Source of the DNA: Planctomycetota bacterium
Lineage (GTDB): Bacteria > Planctomycetota > Planctomycetia > Pirellulales > Pirellulaceae
NCBI GenBank assembly: GCA_029259935.1
Contig: JAJDEH010000156.1
Span: 1 to 64,000, forward strand
DNA: 64,000 nt
Reading direction: 5' to 3'
Below are positions 17,636 to 26,500 of this stretch, one piece after another (the first letter of the stretch is position 1; every line of letters begins with the position of its first letter). A program made the position numbers and the translations under genes. Below the pieces are notes generated by a model that made no database searches, was not told where the DNA came from, and worked only from the letters and a program-made list of their open reading frames with translations.

Positions 17636-18505
17636 ATGAACGAAACAACCATTGGACCATCCGCCACCGAAGACGCTCGTTTCGCGTTTGGCAAGAATTG
17701 GTCGTATTTTCTGAACAACATCGACGAGGCGGTGATTCGCCGTGCGGAAGTTTCGTTGCAAACAGCCCTGGCCACACAGCGTCTTGAAGGCCGATCGTTT
17801 TTCGATATCGGATCGGGCAGCGGCCTGTTCAGTCTGGCCGCTTGGCGATTGGGGGCCGACGTTTGCTCGATCGACCTCGATGAAGATTCGGTTCGCTGCA
17901 CGCGGGAACTGCGCCGCGGATTCGCCGAAGACGACGGTTCGCGTTGGCGGATCGAACAGGGATCGGCTTTGGACGTGGAACTGCTCGGCGAATTAGGAAA
18001 GTTCGACATTGTTTACTCCTGGGGAGTGCTTCATCATACGGGCGAAATGTGGCGATCGATCGAGCACGCGGCCGCGGCGGTGGCCAACGACGGCCAATTG
18101 TTCCTGGCCATCTACAACGACCAAGGCGCGGCCAGCCGGCGTTGGACCAAGATCAAACGGCTGTACAACCGGTTGCCGTCATCACTGCGGCTCATGATTC
18201 TGATTCCATCATTATTGAGGATTTGGGGTCCCACGACCGTTCGCGACCTACTGCGATTGCGGCCGTTTCACACGTGGCGAACCTATCAAAGCAATCGCGG
18301 CATGAACGCTTGGCGCGACCTGATCGACTGGGTCGGCGGCTATCCGTTTGAAGTCGCGCGCCCCGAAGAAGTTTTTCAGTTCTGCCGCGAGCGGAACTTT
18401 TCACTGACACACATGAAAACTTGTGGCGGCGGCCGCGGGTGTAATGAATTCGTGTTTGCTAACGTCAGCGGCCAAGTGGAACGTCATTCCCATCCGCCGA
18501 CCTGA
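17636..18505 (+). CDS. Class I SAM-dependent methyltransferase
   Basis: A 289-residue protein with the SAM-binding motif I FFDIGSGSGLFSLAAWRLGA, an acidic end of strand 2 (VCSIDLDEDSV) and motif VYSWGVLHHTGEMW typical of UbiE/COQ5-like methyltransferases. The C-terminal half is longer than minimal enzymes and ends in a cysteine/glycine-rich GGGRGCNEFVF that recurs in methyltransferases linked to sugar or lipid modification. It is divergent from the GT4 gene, so it may methylate a glycan made by that locus; this is inference from position only. Confidence 0.88.
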   Translation: MNETTIGPSATEDARFAFGKNWSYFLNNIDEAVIRRAEVSLQTALATQRLEGRSFFDIGSGSGLFSLAAWRLGADVCSIDLDEDSVRCTRELRRGFAEDDGSRWRIEQGSALDVELLGELGKFDIVYSWGVLHHTGEMWRSIEHAAAAVANDGQLFLAIYNDQGAASRRWTKIKRLYNRLPSSLRLMILIPSLLRIWGPTTVRDLLRLRPFHTWRTYQSNRGMNAWRDLIDWVGGYPFEVARPEEVFQFCRERNFSLTHMKTCGGGRGCNEFVFANVSGQVERHSHPPT

Positions 18506-18841
18506 GCACCCCTGCCCATTGCTGCCGCCCACACTGCTGCCGCCCACACTGTCATTGTACGCAAGTTCATGGCAACGCGGCTAGTGTTGAATTTCGTCAA
18601 CTCTTCCATCTTGCCGACTCGTCCCGCGTTGCCCAACACCCCTGTCCACCGAATTCACGCCTGAGAAGCGGCGCACTCATGGACTTGTAACATACGGGCG
18701 AATCGACTGCCGCTGTTTGGCTCGACACTCGCTTCTTTCATTCTATGCGGTCTGGTCAGTTGCATCCAGAATTCGACCCATGCCGTCACGGCGGCTGCCG
18801 CGGATCGGACCGGCAACTCGACGACAGCTTGCGCCCTTCTA
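18506..18841. other. Convergent intergenic region
   Basis: About 336 bp between the methyltransferase and a membrane protein gene read on the other strand. It holds two exact tandem copies of a 15-bp unit (18521-18550). A 76-codon minus-strand frame crosses the rest, but its composition gives me no reason to call it a gene. I see nothing else. Confidence 0.5.
18521..18550. repeat. Tandem 15-bp duplication
   Basis: GCTGCCGCCCACACT is present twice head to tail (18521-18535 and 18536-18550), just after the methyltransferase stop codon. Confidence 0.85.
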
Positions 18842-19429
18842 CTAGGGCTTCGCCGGAGAGGCGGGCTCACGCGGTCCCTTGACAATAGCCCCTATGACCA
18901 GCCCCGCCAGTAACCAGGCACCGCCATGATAGCCAAGAGTGAACAGCGAGAAGCCGGCCGGATGGTGAAACCAGATCATGTCGCCCACTTGCTGCCAAAA
19001 GCCGGCAAACACCCCGATCGAACAAACAAAAGCGACCCGCGCGCTGTAGCAACACATGGAGCCCGTGACAAACGAAAGTAACGTCGCCATGAACAGCGCC
19101 GACACGAACATGTGCAGAAAGCCCTTCGCCATCATTTCGCCTTGCCCGGAGACGCTTCCCTTGGGGCGATAGTAGATCTTGATAAACGGCTTCTCGGCCG
19201 GGTCGGCGTTGGCATTCCCACCGTTCTCGTGCATTTGTTTTGGATCAGGGATGAAATAGACATCGCTGCGCGGAAGGCTCGATTCCAGCACGCTCAAGAC
19301 GTTGGCTTCCTTTTCGGCGGAGACGGCTGAGTATGTGCCGCTCTGCATGGCAAGTATCCCCCACCAGAAAAATCCCCACATGAAAGTCACGATTGCGGCC
19401 AAAAGTGCACTGATCAAAATTCGAGCCAT
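18842..19429 (-). CDS. Membrane protein of unknown function, 195 residues
   Basis: Four hydrophobic segments are visible: residues about 5-27 (LISALLAAIVTFMWGFFWWGILA), then after an outside loop of about 75 residues, 103-125 (FLHMFVSALFMATLLSFVTG), 130-150 (VAFVCSIGVFAGFWQQVGDM) and 165-185 (YHGGAWLLAGLVIGAIV). The loop holds a YFIPDPKQMHENGGN stretch. The pattern resembles small DUF1761-like or conserved planctomycete membrane proteins, but I cannot assign it. The gene precedes another membrane protein on the same strand. Confidence 0.75.
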   Translation of the reverse strand: MARILISALLAAIVTFMWGFFWWGILAMQSGTYSAVSAEKEANVLSVLESSLPRSDVYFIPDPKQMHENGGNANADPAEKPFIKIYYRPKGSVSGQGEMMAKGFLHMFVSALFMATLLSFVTGSMCCYSARVAFVCSIGVFAGFWQQVGDMIWFHHPAGFSLFTLGYHGGAWLLAGLVIGAIVKGPREPASPAKP

Positions 19430-19541
19430 CGCCTAGCCTTTTTTGAAGAGGAGATCCGCCACCCAGCCCTCTAGGATATTTCGTGATAGCCGCCGCTCGC
19501 AAGTCCGGTACGCGGGATTCTTAAAAAACCGCCCGCACGAT

Positions 19542-20075
19542 TCACTCACAAATCGACCGGTTGGCTGCCATGACGTTGGTGATGAAACCCGTCGGTCGGC
19601 CCTTGATGTGAAGGCGATTTCCGGACTGTTTGAGAAACACATCATAGAGAAACGGTTTGATGCAAAAAATCGTAATGACGAGGAACAGGAACAACAAGCC
19701 GCCGAAAATTCCGGAAACCAAACCCGGTTCTGGTCCCCAGCCAAACCATTCCCGGACGGGCGGAAAGAAGATGGTGAACACACAGACGACGAGAATCGCG
19801 TAAACAAAGCCTTGAGCGATCCGCAGTTTCCGAAAACGCGTTTCAAAAGACTGGCGGTGTTCGTCACAGTAGGGGATGGAAACCTGGGTCGTGCGGACGA
19901 ATCCCGCGCCGGAACCGATGAACGGTAGATGATCTTGCGTGTAGGAGAAAAGCTTGGCAACTTCCGTACCGCAGACGACGCATTTGTGGGGCATCTGAAA
20001 GGCATTGGCGTCCGTGATCACGACCGAGCAAGGAGCCGGGTCTGTTTGTGGCGGCGAGTACGGCGATTCGGGCAT
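19542..20075 (-). CDS. Small membrane protein with cysteine pair, 177 residues
   Basis: An N-terminal soluble part contains CVVCGTEV (a CxxC pair at about 32-35) followed by YCDEH, together resembling a zinc-ribbon-like knuckle. Two hydrophobic helices follow at about 88-107 (GFVYAILVVCVFTIFFPPV) and 122-143 (SGIFGGLLFLFLVITIFCI). Similar small planctomycete proteins occur near unrelated genes. Function unknown. No signal peptide. It is preceded by a 56-bp gap after the SUFU gene. Confidence 0.75.
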   Translation of the reverse strand: MPESPYSPPQTDPAPCSVVITDANAFQMPHKCVVCGTEVAKLFSYTQDHLPFIGSGAGFVRTTQVSIPYCDEHRQSFETRFRKLRIAQGFVYAILVVCVFTIFFPPVREWFGWGPEPGLVSGIFGGLLFLFLVITIFCIKPFLYDVFLKQSGNRLHIKGRPTGFITNVMAANRSICE

Positions 20076-20131
20076 GGACGATGTTTACGGGGCTAATGAT
20101 GCGTGAATTATCCGAGCGCGTACCGCGCGGG

Positions 20132-20713
20132 TCAAATGACTCCTTCGCGGAACCAATCAGTATATGGGAAAACGCCCGCCTCTCTGAGGGCCGATTCGAC
20201 GTAAGGCCGATTGCCGGCACGACACTCCACCAGTTCTTCGACCGAAATGCCCAGACACAGCAGCAATCCCGCGTTCCGATCTCGCACTTGGAAGCGACCA
20301 TAATCGCAGAATAGAAATGCGGCTATCGTTGACCCCGCGGGCGCGGCGGAACTAATGTCCATGGTCTCTCCCGGATTGAGTACGGCTTGCAACGTGTAAT
20401 GCGCCAGTTGGCAAATGATGTTGGCACCCCATTCCTCATCCTGGCGAGAACAAATCATCAATTCGTAATTGCCTAGATCGTTGGGAAGTTGATCATCGCA
20501 ACCAATCAGCTCCGATGTCGCGGCGATCACACCATCCAAATGTTCGCGGAAGTAGACAATGTCCGCGGCACCGCCCATTTCGGCACCGAGCTGAAATGGA
20601 ATCATGCCGTGGCCGACGGTGTCGGCCGATTTGCCGAGGACTGTTTCCATGGCGGCAATGCGAGCGTCCCACCAGAGCGTCCATTCGTCGTCTGGATGTT
20701 CAGTGTCCATCAT
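20132..20713 (-). CDS. SUFU (suppressor of fused) domain protein
   Basis: A 193-residue soluble protein that matches the bacterial SUFU domain: a strand pattern ending in DIVYFREHLDGVIAATSELIG, LGNYELMICSRQDEEWGANIICQLAHYTL, and FLFCDYGRFQVRDRNAGLLLCLGISVEELV. In bacteria SUFU proteins are described as immunity proteins of polymorphic toxin systems, but many are orphan. No toxin is adjacent. ATG codons at 20713 and 20710 are consecutive; I took the first. The gene is downstream of the TorD-like gene by 179 bp on the same strand, so possibly separate from that operon. Confidence 0.82.
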   Translation of the reverse strand: MMDTEHPDDEWTLWWDARIAAMETVLGKSADTVGHGMIPFQLGAEMGGAADIVYFREHLDGVIAATSELIGCDDQLPNDLGNYELMICSRQDEEWGANIICQLAHYTLQAVLNPGETMDISSAAPAGSTIAAFLFCDYGRFQVRDRNAGLLLCLGISVEELVECRAGNRPYVESALREAGVFPYTDWFREGVI

Positions 20714-20892
20714 GGATCGTGGCGATGAGAAACAGAGAGAGCCCGCGGAACCTCTGCAGGAGGTTACCCAACTTGAAATCGCTCCACAACGAGCCGGTTG
20801 AGAAGTTTTTTGAAGAGTAGCCACGCCGGAAATCACGGGGACTCACACGCGGCAAGGATCGATGACGATTACTGGCCGTATTGCCGCCGCCT

Positions 20893-21696
20893 TCATTCGT
20901 CGATGTTGTGCTCGCCCGTGGCCAGCAAACATCCTTCACACTCCTCGGGGCGTTCCAGCGTGCTCGGTTGCACCGATCCGCTAGTTGCCGCGACGTTGAG
21001 TAACGATCGCTCGGCGGCCATCAAGGCCGCAAGCATGGTGCCGACCGCGGCGTAGAACCCATTGCCGTTTTCTCGCCACATCAGTCGAGAGAACGCCGGT
21101 GCCCACCACGCCAGATGCTCGCGCAGGAAGCGTTGCTGTGCGTCGCCGCAAATTGCCGCCTGTTCTTCGTGATCGGCGGAGTTATCCTCGATGGCCTGCC
21201 GCTGGAGTCCGATCAGAAAGGCCATGAATTCCAATTCAAGCACGATGTGGTCGGGGCGATCCGGATGTTGCGCGGAAAGTTGCAGACCGAACGCACGATA
21301 AAAACCGCTGACGTCGGCAAGTGCATGCGAGCGTTGGAAGGTGAACTTGCCGTTGATGTACTCCGTTCCGTACGGTGGGCAGGCATTACTCACCAGCAAC
21401 CCAAACGTGCGCTCGAATTCATCGTTCAAAGCCGTTTGGGAATTTGGCAGCGCCGCAAACACGGGCCGGGGATCGAGATCCTCGAGCGGCCGCTCGGCGA
21501 CAGCGAGCGCTTCGGCTTTGGCAGCGGGCTCGCCGCGGATCAAGGCCGCTGCCTCCGTCAGTATGCCACTATCACGCAGGGCGTTGAGTTGTTCCCAACA
21601 GCCCGCACGGGGGTCGAGCAGCGACAGGGCCGCGAATCGGTAAAGTGACTGCCGGGCGATGTTCAACGCCGGATCGAAGTTTGTCGCTGTTGTCAT
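20893..21696 (-). CDS. TorD/DmsD-family chaperone for the molybdenum enzyme
   Basis: A cytoplasmic all-helical protein of 267 residues, of the family that proofreads the Tat signal and aids cofactor loading of complex molybdoenzymes (TorD, DmsD, NarJ). Family marks are EFERTFGLLVSNACPPYGTEY and the later HPDRPDHIVLELEFMAFLI with the E-L-E-F-M helix. It starts 11 bp after the beta-subunit gene, as is usual for such chaperones. Unusual is a C-terminal tail with ECEGC (CxxC near residue 253), which may bind a metal or be incidental. Here it most likely serves the alpha subunit encoded upstream, since that is the only Tat molybdoenzyme in view. Confidence 0.9.
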   Translation of the reverse strand: MTTATNFDPALNIARQSLYRFAALSLLDPRAGCWEQLNALRDSGILTEAAALIRGEPAAKAEALAVAERPLEDLDPRPVFAALPNSQTALNDEFERTFGLLVSNACPPYGTEYINGKFTFQRSHALADVSGFYRAFGLQLSAQHPDRPDHIVLELEFMAFLIGLQRQAIEDNSADHEEQAAICGDAQQRFLREHLAWWAPAFSRLMWRENGNGFYAAVGTMLAALMAAERSLLNVAATSGSVQPSTLERPEECEGCLLATGEHNIDE

Positions 21697-21707
21697 GTTG
21701 ATAACCG

Positions 21708-23003
21708 TTAAATCGAATTCACATGGTCCGCGGCCGGACGCTCGAAGGTCGGTTCCTCGATCGTGACTCGAGAGACTTCTTCGTCGAACTTGTTGTAGCC
21801 GATGACGGTGTCGTTAAAGAGTTCTTGCGTACGCGATTCGCCGTTAGGCATCGTCACCTCACATTCGGCGACCTTCTCGCCTTTCTCGATTTCAAATCGA
21901 AAGATAATCTGCTGGTTGGCGCGGAACAGTTGCAAGACGGCGAGCAATTCACGATCGGGGCAACTGTACTGTTCGATGGCCTGGTCCACGCCGGGGCCGA
22001 ACATTTGCATCAGGTAATCGCGCGGCACCCAGCGCGGCGGGATGTAATAGCCGTTGGGCTCGGTGCCGAACTGAGGGTAGAGCGGTAGGGCGATTTGCCG
22101 CTCGCGAACGAGGAAGTAGACCGGATTCTTCGGATCGTTGGCCCATCTTTTCTGTTCGTCGATCTCGACCAGGCTTTGTAGCCGAATCTTGCCAACGCAG
22201 GCCGACATGCAGCGTGTTTCGGCCGGCGCGCCGGTGGGGCTGACTTCTTTATCCTTGCCCTCCAAACGCGGGAAGCAGGCAATGCACTTTTCCGTCGTGC
22301 GCGTTGTTGGGCGGTAAATTGCCTTCTTGTACGGACATCCCTCGACACATTTGCGATAGCCACGGCAGCGGCTTTGATCGATGAGCACGACGCCGTCTTC
22401 CGGACGCTTGTAGATCGCGTTCCGGGGGCACGATCCCAAGCAGCCCGGATACGTGCAGTGATTACAAATTCGGGCCAGGTGGAAGAACCACACCTTGTGT
22501 TCGGGCAACTGGGCCGAGCCGCCGAATTGCCGGTCTTGGGTGAATTGTGAACCCGTCGGCGTGTCTTCGTGGATGTTCGGAGCCCGCCATTCGTCGTCGG
22601 TGGGCAGGTAGCCTAGTGCGCCTTGATGTCCGTCGGGACTGGGACGTTGTTCGGCCGCCTCGAAAATCGTCATTCCGTCAAAGGTGCCGTACGGCATGGT
22701 CTGGGGATCTTTCTCGCGAGCGTCCCAAGACTGTTTGCCGGGGTTCACCTCTTCCAGCATCTGCAGCAGCTTGCCGTCCCAATACTGCGGATAGCCGCCG
22801 TACGGTTTGGTCTCGACGTTGTTCCACCACATCAACTCCTGCCCTTTGGAGAAGGTCCAGGTGCTTTTGCAAGCCATGGTGCAAGTTTGGCAACCAATGC
22901 AGCGGTTCGGATTAAACACGAAAGCGAACTGCCACCGCGGATGGCGCTCCTCGTGCGGATAGCTCATCTCGCGTCCGATTTGCCAATTGTAAACGCTAGG
23001 CAT
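21708..23003 (-). CDS. nxrB: Nitrite oxidoreductase/nitrate reductase-type beta subunit
   Basis: The electron-transfer subunit, 431 residues. The ATG at 23003 has AAGGAG ten bases upstream. Four cysteine groups are visible: C35-x2-C38-x2-C41-x3-C45; C180-x2-C183-x4-C188-x3-C192; C213-x2-Y216-x2-C219-x3-C223; and C240-x2-C243-x21-C265-x3-C269. The tyrosine at 216 replaces the second cysteine of group three, as tryptophan does in NarH, so one [3Fe-4S] and three [4Fe-4S] clusters are expected. The N-terminal MPSVYNWQIGREMSYPHEE is the form I associate with NxrB of nitrite oxidisers and anammox bacteria. It has no signal peptide; by analogy it would cross the membrane folded, with alpha. It follows the 118-residue gene by 10 bp. 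Confidence 0.93.
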   Translation of the reverse strand: MPSVYNWQIGREMSYPHEERHPRWQFAFVFNPNRCIGCQTCTMACKSTWTFSKGQELMWWNNVETKPYGGYPQYWDGKLLQMLEEVNPGKQSWDAREKDPQTMPYGTFDGMTIFEAAEQRPSPDGHQGALGYLPTDDEWRAPNIHEDTPTGSQFTQDRQFGGSAQLPEHKVWFFHLARICNHCTYPGCLGSCPRNAIYKRPEDGVVLIDQSRCRGYRKCVEGCPYKKAIYRPTTRTTEKCIACFPRLEGKDKEVSPTGAPAETRCMSACVGKIRLQSLVEIDEQKRWANDPKNPVYFLVRERQIALPLYPQFGTEPNGYYIPPRWVPRDYLMQMFGPGVDQAIEQYSCPDRELLAVLQLFRANQQIIFRFEIEKGEKVAECEVTMPNGESRTQELFNDTVIGYNKFDEEVSRVTIEEPTFERPAADHVNSI

Positions 23004-23013
23004 TACATGCTCC

Positions 23014-23370
23014 TTACTTTGCCGCCGGCAGGTCAATCTGCACAAGTTGTGTGGGGGAAGGCCCTCGTTCCTCTGTCGTGACACGCATCACACCGCAACG
23101 GCTGATGACGTCGGCGATGCGACGACGAAGTTCGTCTTCGCCATACATCCGCAGCAGTCCGTGAAACACCTGGTAGTTCGGATCGTTAGCCAGACTCATG
23201 ATCGACTCGGTGTTCCAGCCCATGCGGGCGTAATCCTCGACCAACATCCGCATCATCAAATCTGGATCTCCAGGCACCTCGAAACCGTGCAGGTCCATCG
23301 GATCTTCGGGCAGCACCTCGCGCGTGGCGGGGTGAACTTTAGGAACGGGGTTAGAATTTTCGTTGTTCAT
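23014..23370 (-). CDS. Small unknown protein between alpha and beta subunit genes
   Basis: A 118-residue protein I do not recognise. The ATG at 23370 begins MNNENSNPVPKVHPATREV. The middle reads DPMDLHGFEVPGDPDLMMRMLVEDYARMGWNTESIMSLANDPNYQVFHGLLRMYGE, helical and acidic, followed by ISRCGVMRVTTEER. No signal, no metal motif beyond one cysteine. It ends 10 bp before the beta-subunit start, with overlapping control, so it belongs to the operon. The longer frame to 23496 runs through a palindromic repeat and is unlikely to be translated. Possible roles are an assembly factor or a small subunit. Homologues near other nxr genes would settle it. Confidence 0.8.
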   Translation of the reverse strand: MNNENSNPVPKVHPATREVLPEDPMDLHGFEVPGDPDLMMRMLVEDYARMGWNTESIMSLANDPNYQVFHGLLRMYGEDELRRRIADVISRCGVMRVTTEERGPSPTQLVQIDLPAAK

Positions 23371-23407
23371 TGGCGGCCGCGGCCCTTGTCCGGAGTTGTC
23401 TAATTGG

Positions 23408-23498
23408 TATTGTGGTGCAGCCGTCTCCGGCTGCAATGGTTTGTATTGTGGTGCAGCCGTCTCGGCTGCAATGGGCAGGCGGGACGCCCGCACCACAA
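23408..23498. repeat. Composite palindromic repeat inside the nxr operon
   Basis: Two direct copies of ATTGTGGTGCAGCCGTCT[C]CGGCTGCAATGG (23409 and 23445), each with an inner GCAGCCG/CGGCTGC stem, are followed by GCGGGACGCCCGC (itself palindromic) and GCACCACAA, which is the reverse complement of the TTGTGGTGC opening. The whole forms a roughly 90-bp structured unit between the alpha stop and the small gene start, like REP-type elements. It could dampen read-through or protect RNA ends. Confidence 0.82.
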
Positions 23499-23516
23499 GT
23501 TATTCCCTTACACTCT

Positions 23517-26500
23517 CTACGTTCGCACCACGACGTATTTGCCGGCCAGATACTGCTGGCCTTGCGGTGATTCTGTACCGGGGCTGTAGCCGGATTGGCC
23601 GGGCTTCCAAATGCCTTTGCCGCCGATGCCGCCGTCTTCCGCCTTCGTAATGCGAATCAGCGTCTCCTTGGGGACGGTATTGATTGCGTGGTTGTCGACA
23701 TCGAAGCCGAAGGTGAAACCCATCGCGCCGGTTTTCTTGTGAAACAGCGTGTCGGTCTGGTGCATGGGCATCATCCAGTTGCGGGTGATGCTTTGATGCG
23801 AACCGTATCGATAGCTGGCCTGGTAGCCGGTTTCGGCGGCCAGTGCGCGGCCGTCCGCCCGCGTTTCGTGGGCCTTAACCGTTCGCTCGGTGGCGATCCA
23901 ACCCGTGTGCTTGAGGATCGTGAAGTTATACGGCAGGCCGGGGTTCACTTTCACTCGGACCATGCAACGGAACGCCGTGTGCCGTGGCCCGTCGTCATCC
24001 TTCCAGCCGATGTAGGGCCGATCCAACTCGTTGGCGTCGACGTAGACGTAGTCCCCTTCATTCAGGCCAAGATCTTTGGCGGCCTGGGGGTTTAGTTGAA
24101 TCTGGCGGTCGGCCACACCGGGGGCACGTTTGTCGGTGCGGTGCGGGTCGCCAAAATCGTCACTCCAGATCCAGTGCCAGTCGACCGTCGACCAAGAGCT
24201 GTGGGTCGAGTGCCGGCTTTTCGGCGTGCAGCAAAAGAAACTGTAGCCTTGTTCCCACAGCGGGTTGACCGTTTTCTTCACCTCTTCCCACGACATTTTC
24301 ACGTTGCGAACTTGGCGCAGGTCCGGGTCGATGGTGTCGGCGGGGATGCCATAATCGACCGGCCGAATGTAGGGGCTGGTCGAGACGATGACGTTCGGCA
24401 GGTAGGGCGTCGCTTCGACTCCTTCGCGATGCACGATCAGGTTCTCGCCGAACTCGATGGCTTCCGGCAGGTCGCAATAGCTGCTCAAACGGCCGCTGTC
24501 GGTATAGAAGGGAATCGAGTCGTGAATCTGTTCCCAAAACGGCACGCGCGGATAAGTGCGGAACAGCATCAGTCCCGCGCCGGGCTCGCCACCGTACTCG
24601 CCGGCGATCAACTTGTCGACGTCGTACGGGCCGTCTTTACCGCGGGTCGTCGTCGAGTTGTCGAAGACTCGCTGGATATAGACCTTGGCCTTCTTCTCGG
24701 TAACAAACTTGAAATAGTCGGCGAAGCGCTGGTCGTCCGTGAGGCTGGTAAATTCGCGGGCCACGCCGGCAAAGACCTCCGCGTCGTCGACCGTGTCGTG
24801 AACCGGCTTGATGCCGCCTTTCCAAACTTGAAGGAACGGATTCGAGCATGAACCGCCGCACTCGTAGTCCTCCATTTCAACCCACGAGTTAACCGGCAGG
24901 ACGACATCCGAATATTCCGCGCTGCCGGTCCATTCGATTTGTTGGTCGACAATCATGTCGACCTTGGGCAACACGTTGACGATGATGTTGTAGACCCATT
25001 TGGCCTGGTTCAAGAAGTTGGCGTTGTTGTACCAGAACATCTTGGTGGGCGTGGGCATGTGCGTCTGACCGGTGAACGTCCGCTCGCCGCCTTTGGGCAA
25101 ATCGACCGTCAACGTTTGCTCGCCGCAAGCCCAGTACGACGGGTCTTCCACGTCGCCGCAGTGCCGCAAATTCGCTTTCTCAATCCGCGCGTTTTCGTCG
25201 AGCACCGGATTGAACGGGTCTTCATGCGTAAAGCCGCCCACTCCCGGACCGCTCCACGGCGACGCCTGGAACAACGCTCCTTTGTAGTTGCCCGCCCAGG
25301 TGTAGCCGCCCGCTCCGTGCTTGCCGATGTTGCCGGTCAACATCAACGGCAAGTACATCGCCCGGTTGTGCAGCGTGGCGTGGAAGTAGTGATTCACCCC
25401 CTCGCCAATGTGTATGGCGACCGGATGCCCGGCCTCCGTCGTCTTCCACACATCTTCCGCCAGCCGGCGTACCAGGTGGGCCGGCGCGCCGGAGATTTCT
25501 TCGACCATCTTCTCGTCGTAGTCTTTGAGATGCCGCTTGTACATTTCGAGAATCGGCATGACTTCGACTTCGGTTCCATTCGCCAACTTCACCCGAAACG
25601 CGCCTTCCAGCGCGGCCTGCACAGGCATTTTCTCGCCGACCTCGTCGCGGGAGAGAAAAACCACTTTCTTTTTCTCTAAGTCCCACACGCAGAAATCACC
25701 GATCTTCTGTCGCTGATCGTCCTTCAACCCCTGAACCTTGTACGACGGACCGCCAGTGATGTCTTTCGGTTGGTAGCCGGCTTGCATATCCTGGGGCCGC
25801 AGACGTTCCAGATTGTCCGTACGCACAAGCAATGGGAAATCGGTAAACTGGCGGCAGAATTCAGGCTTGTACCATCCTTCGTCGAGCATGATCTTGGTCA
25901 CGCCGAGCAGCACGGAAGTATCGGAGAGCCCTGGCCGGACCGAGATCCAATAATCCGATTTGGTGCCCGGGCAGTTGTATTCCGGAGCGATATCGACAAG
26001 CTTCGCTCCCCGCTCCATGCACTCGTTCAGCCAATGCGACTCCGGCATCTTGTTCTCGATCAGATTCTTGCCGATCTGGATCACCAGCTTCGAGAACCGC
26101 ATGTCGTTGAAGTCCATGTCGGCGGTTTGCAAGCCGTGGACAAACGGGTGCCCGGGCGCTTGATCGCCACGCCAAGTGTATTCGTTCCAATCGCGGGCAC
26201 CGCGTGCTTCTTCGGCGGGAACGCCACGAATGTGATGGTCGAGCAGCCCCAGCAGGTTGGCCAGGCGATAGATACCGAACTTTCCGACCAATCCGTGCAG
26301 CGGCAGATTCGAGCCGATCTTGACGGTCCGCGTACCGGCACCTTCCACCTTGTCGATCATCCGTTGCTCGTAACCGTCCTTGGTCAGCCGCGCTTTGCCG
26401 GCATCGCCACTGTAGGTTTTCGAGACCGCGTGCATGCCGCCGGCGACGTATTTGTACGCTTCGTCCCAGGTGACGCGCACATAGCTGTCATTGCCCCGGT

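Noticed and set aside
18655..18885. A 76-codon minus-strand frame that could be a small gene
   Set aside because: It overlaps the start of the membrane-protein end, has no ribosome site or motif and looks arginine-rich from GC content alone.
23408..23498. A CRISPR array suggested by repeated palindromes
   Set aside because: Only two units, no regular unique spacers and no cas genes.
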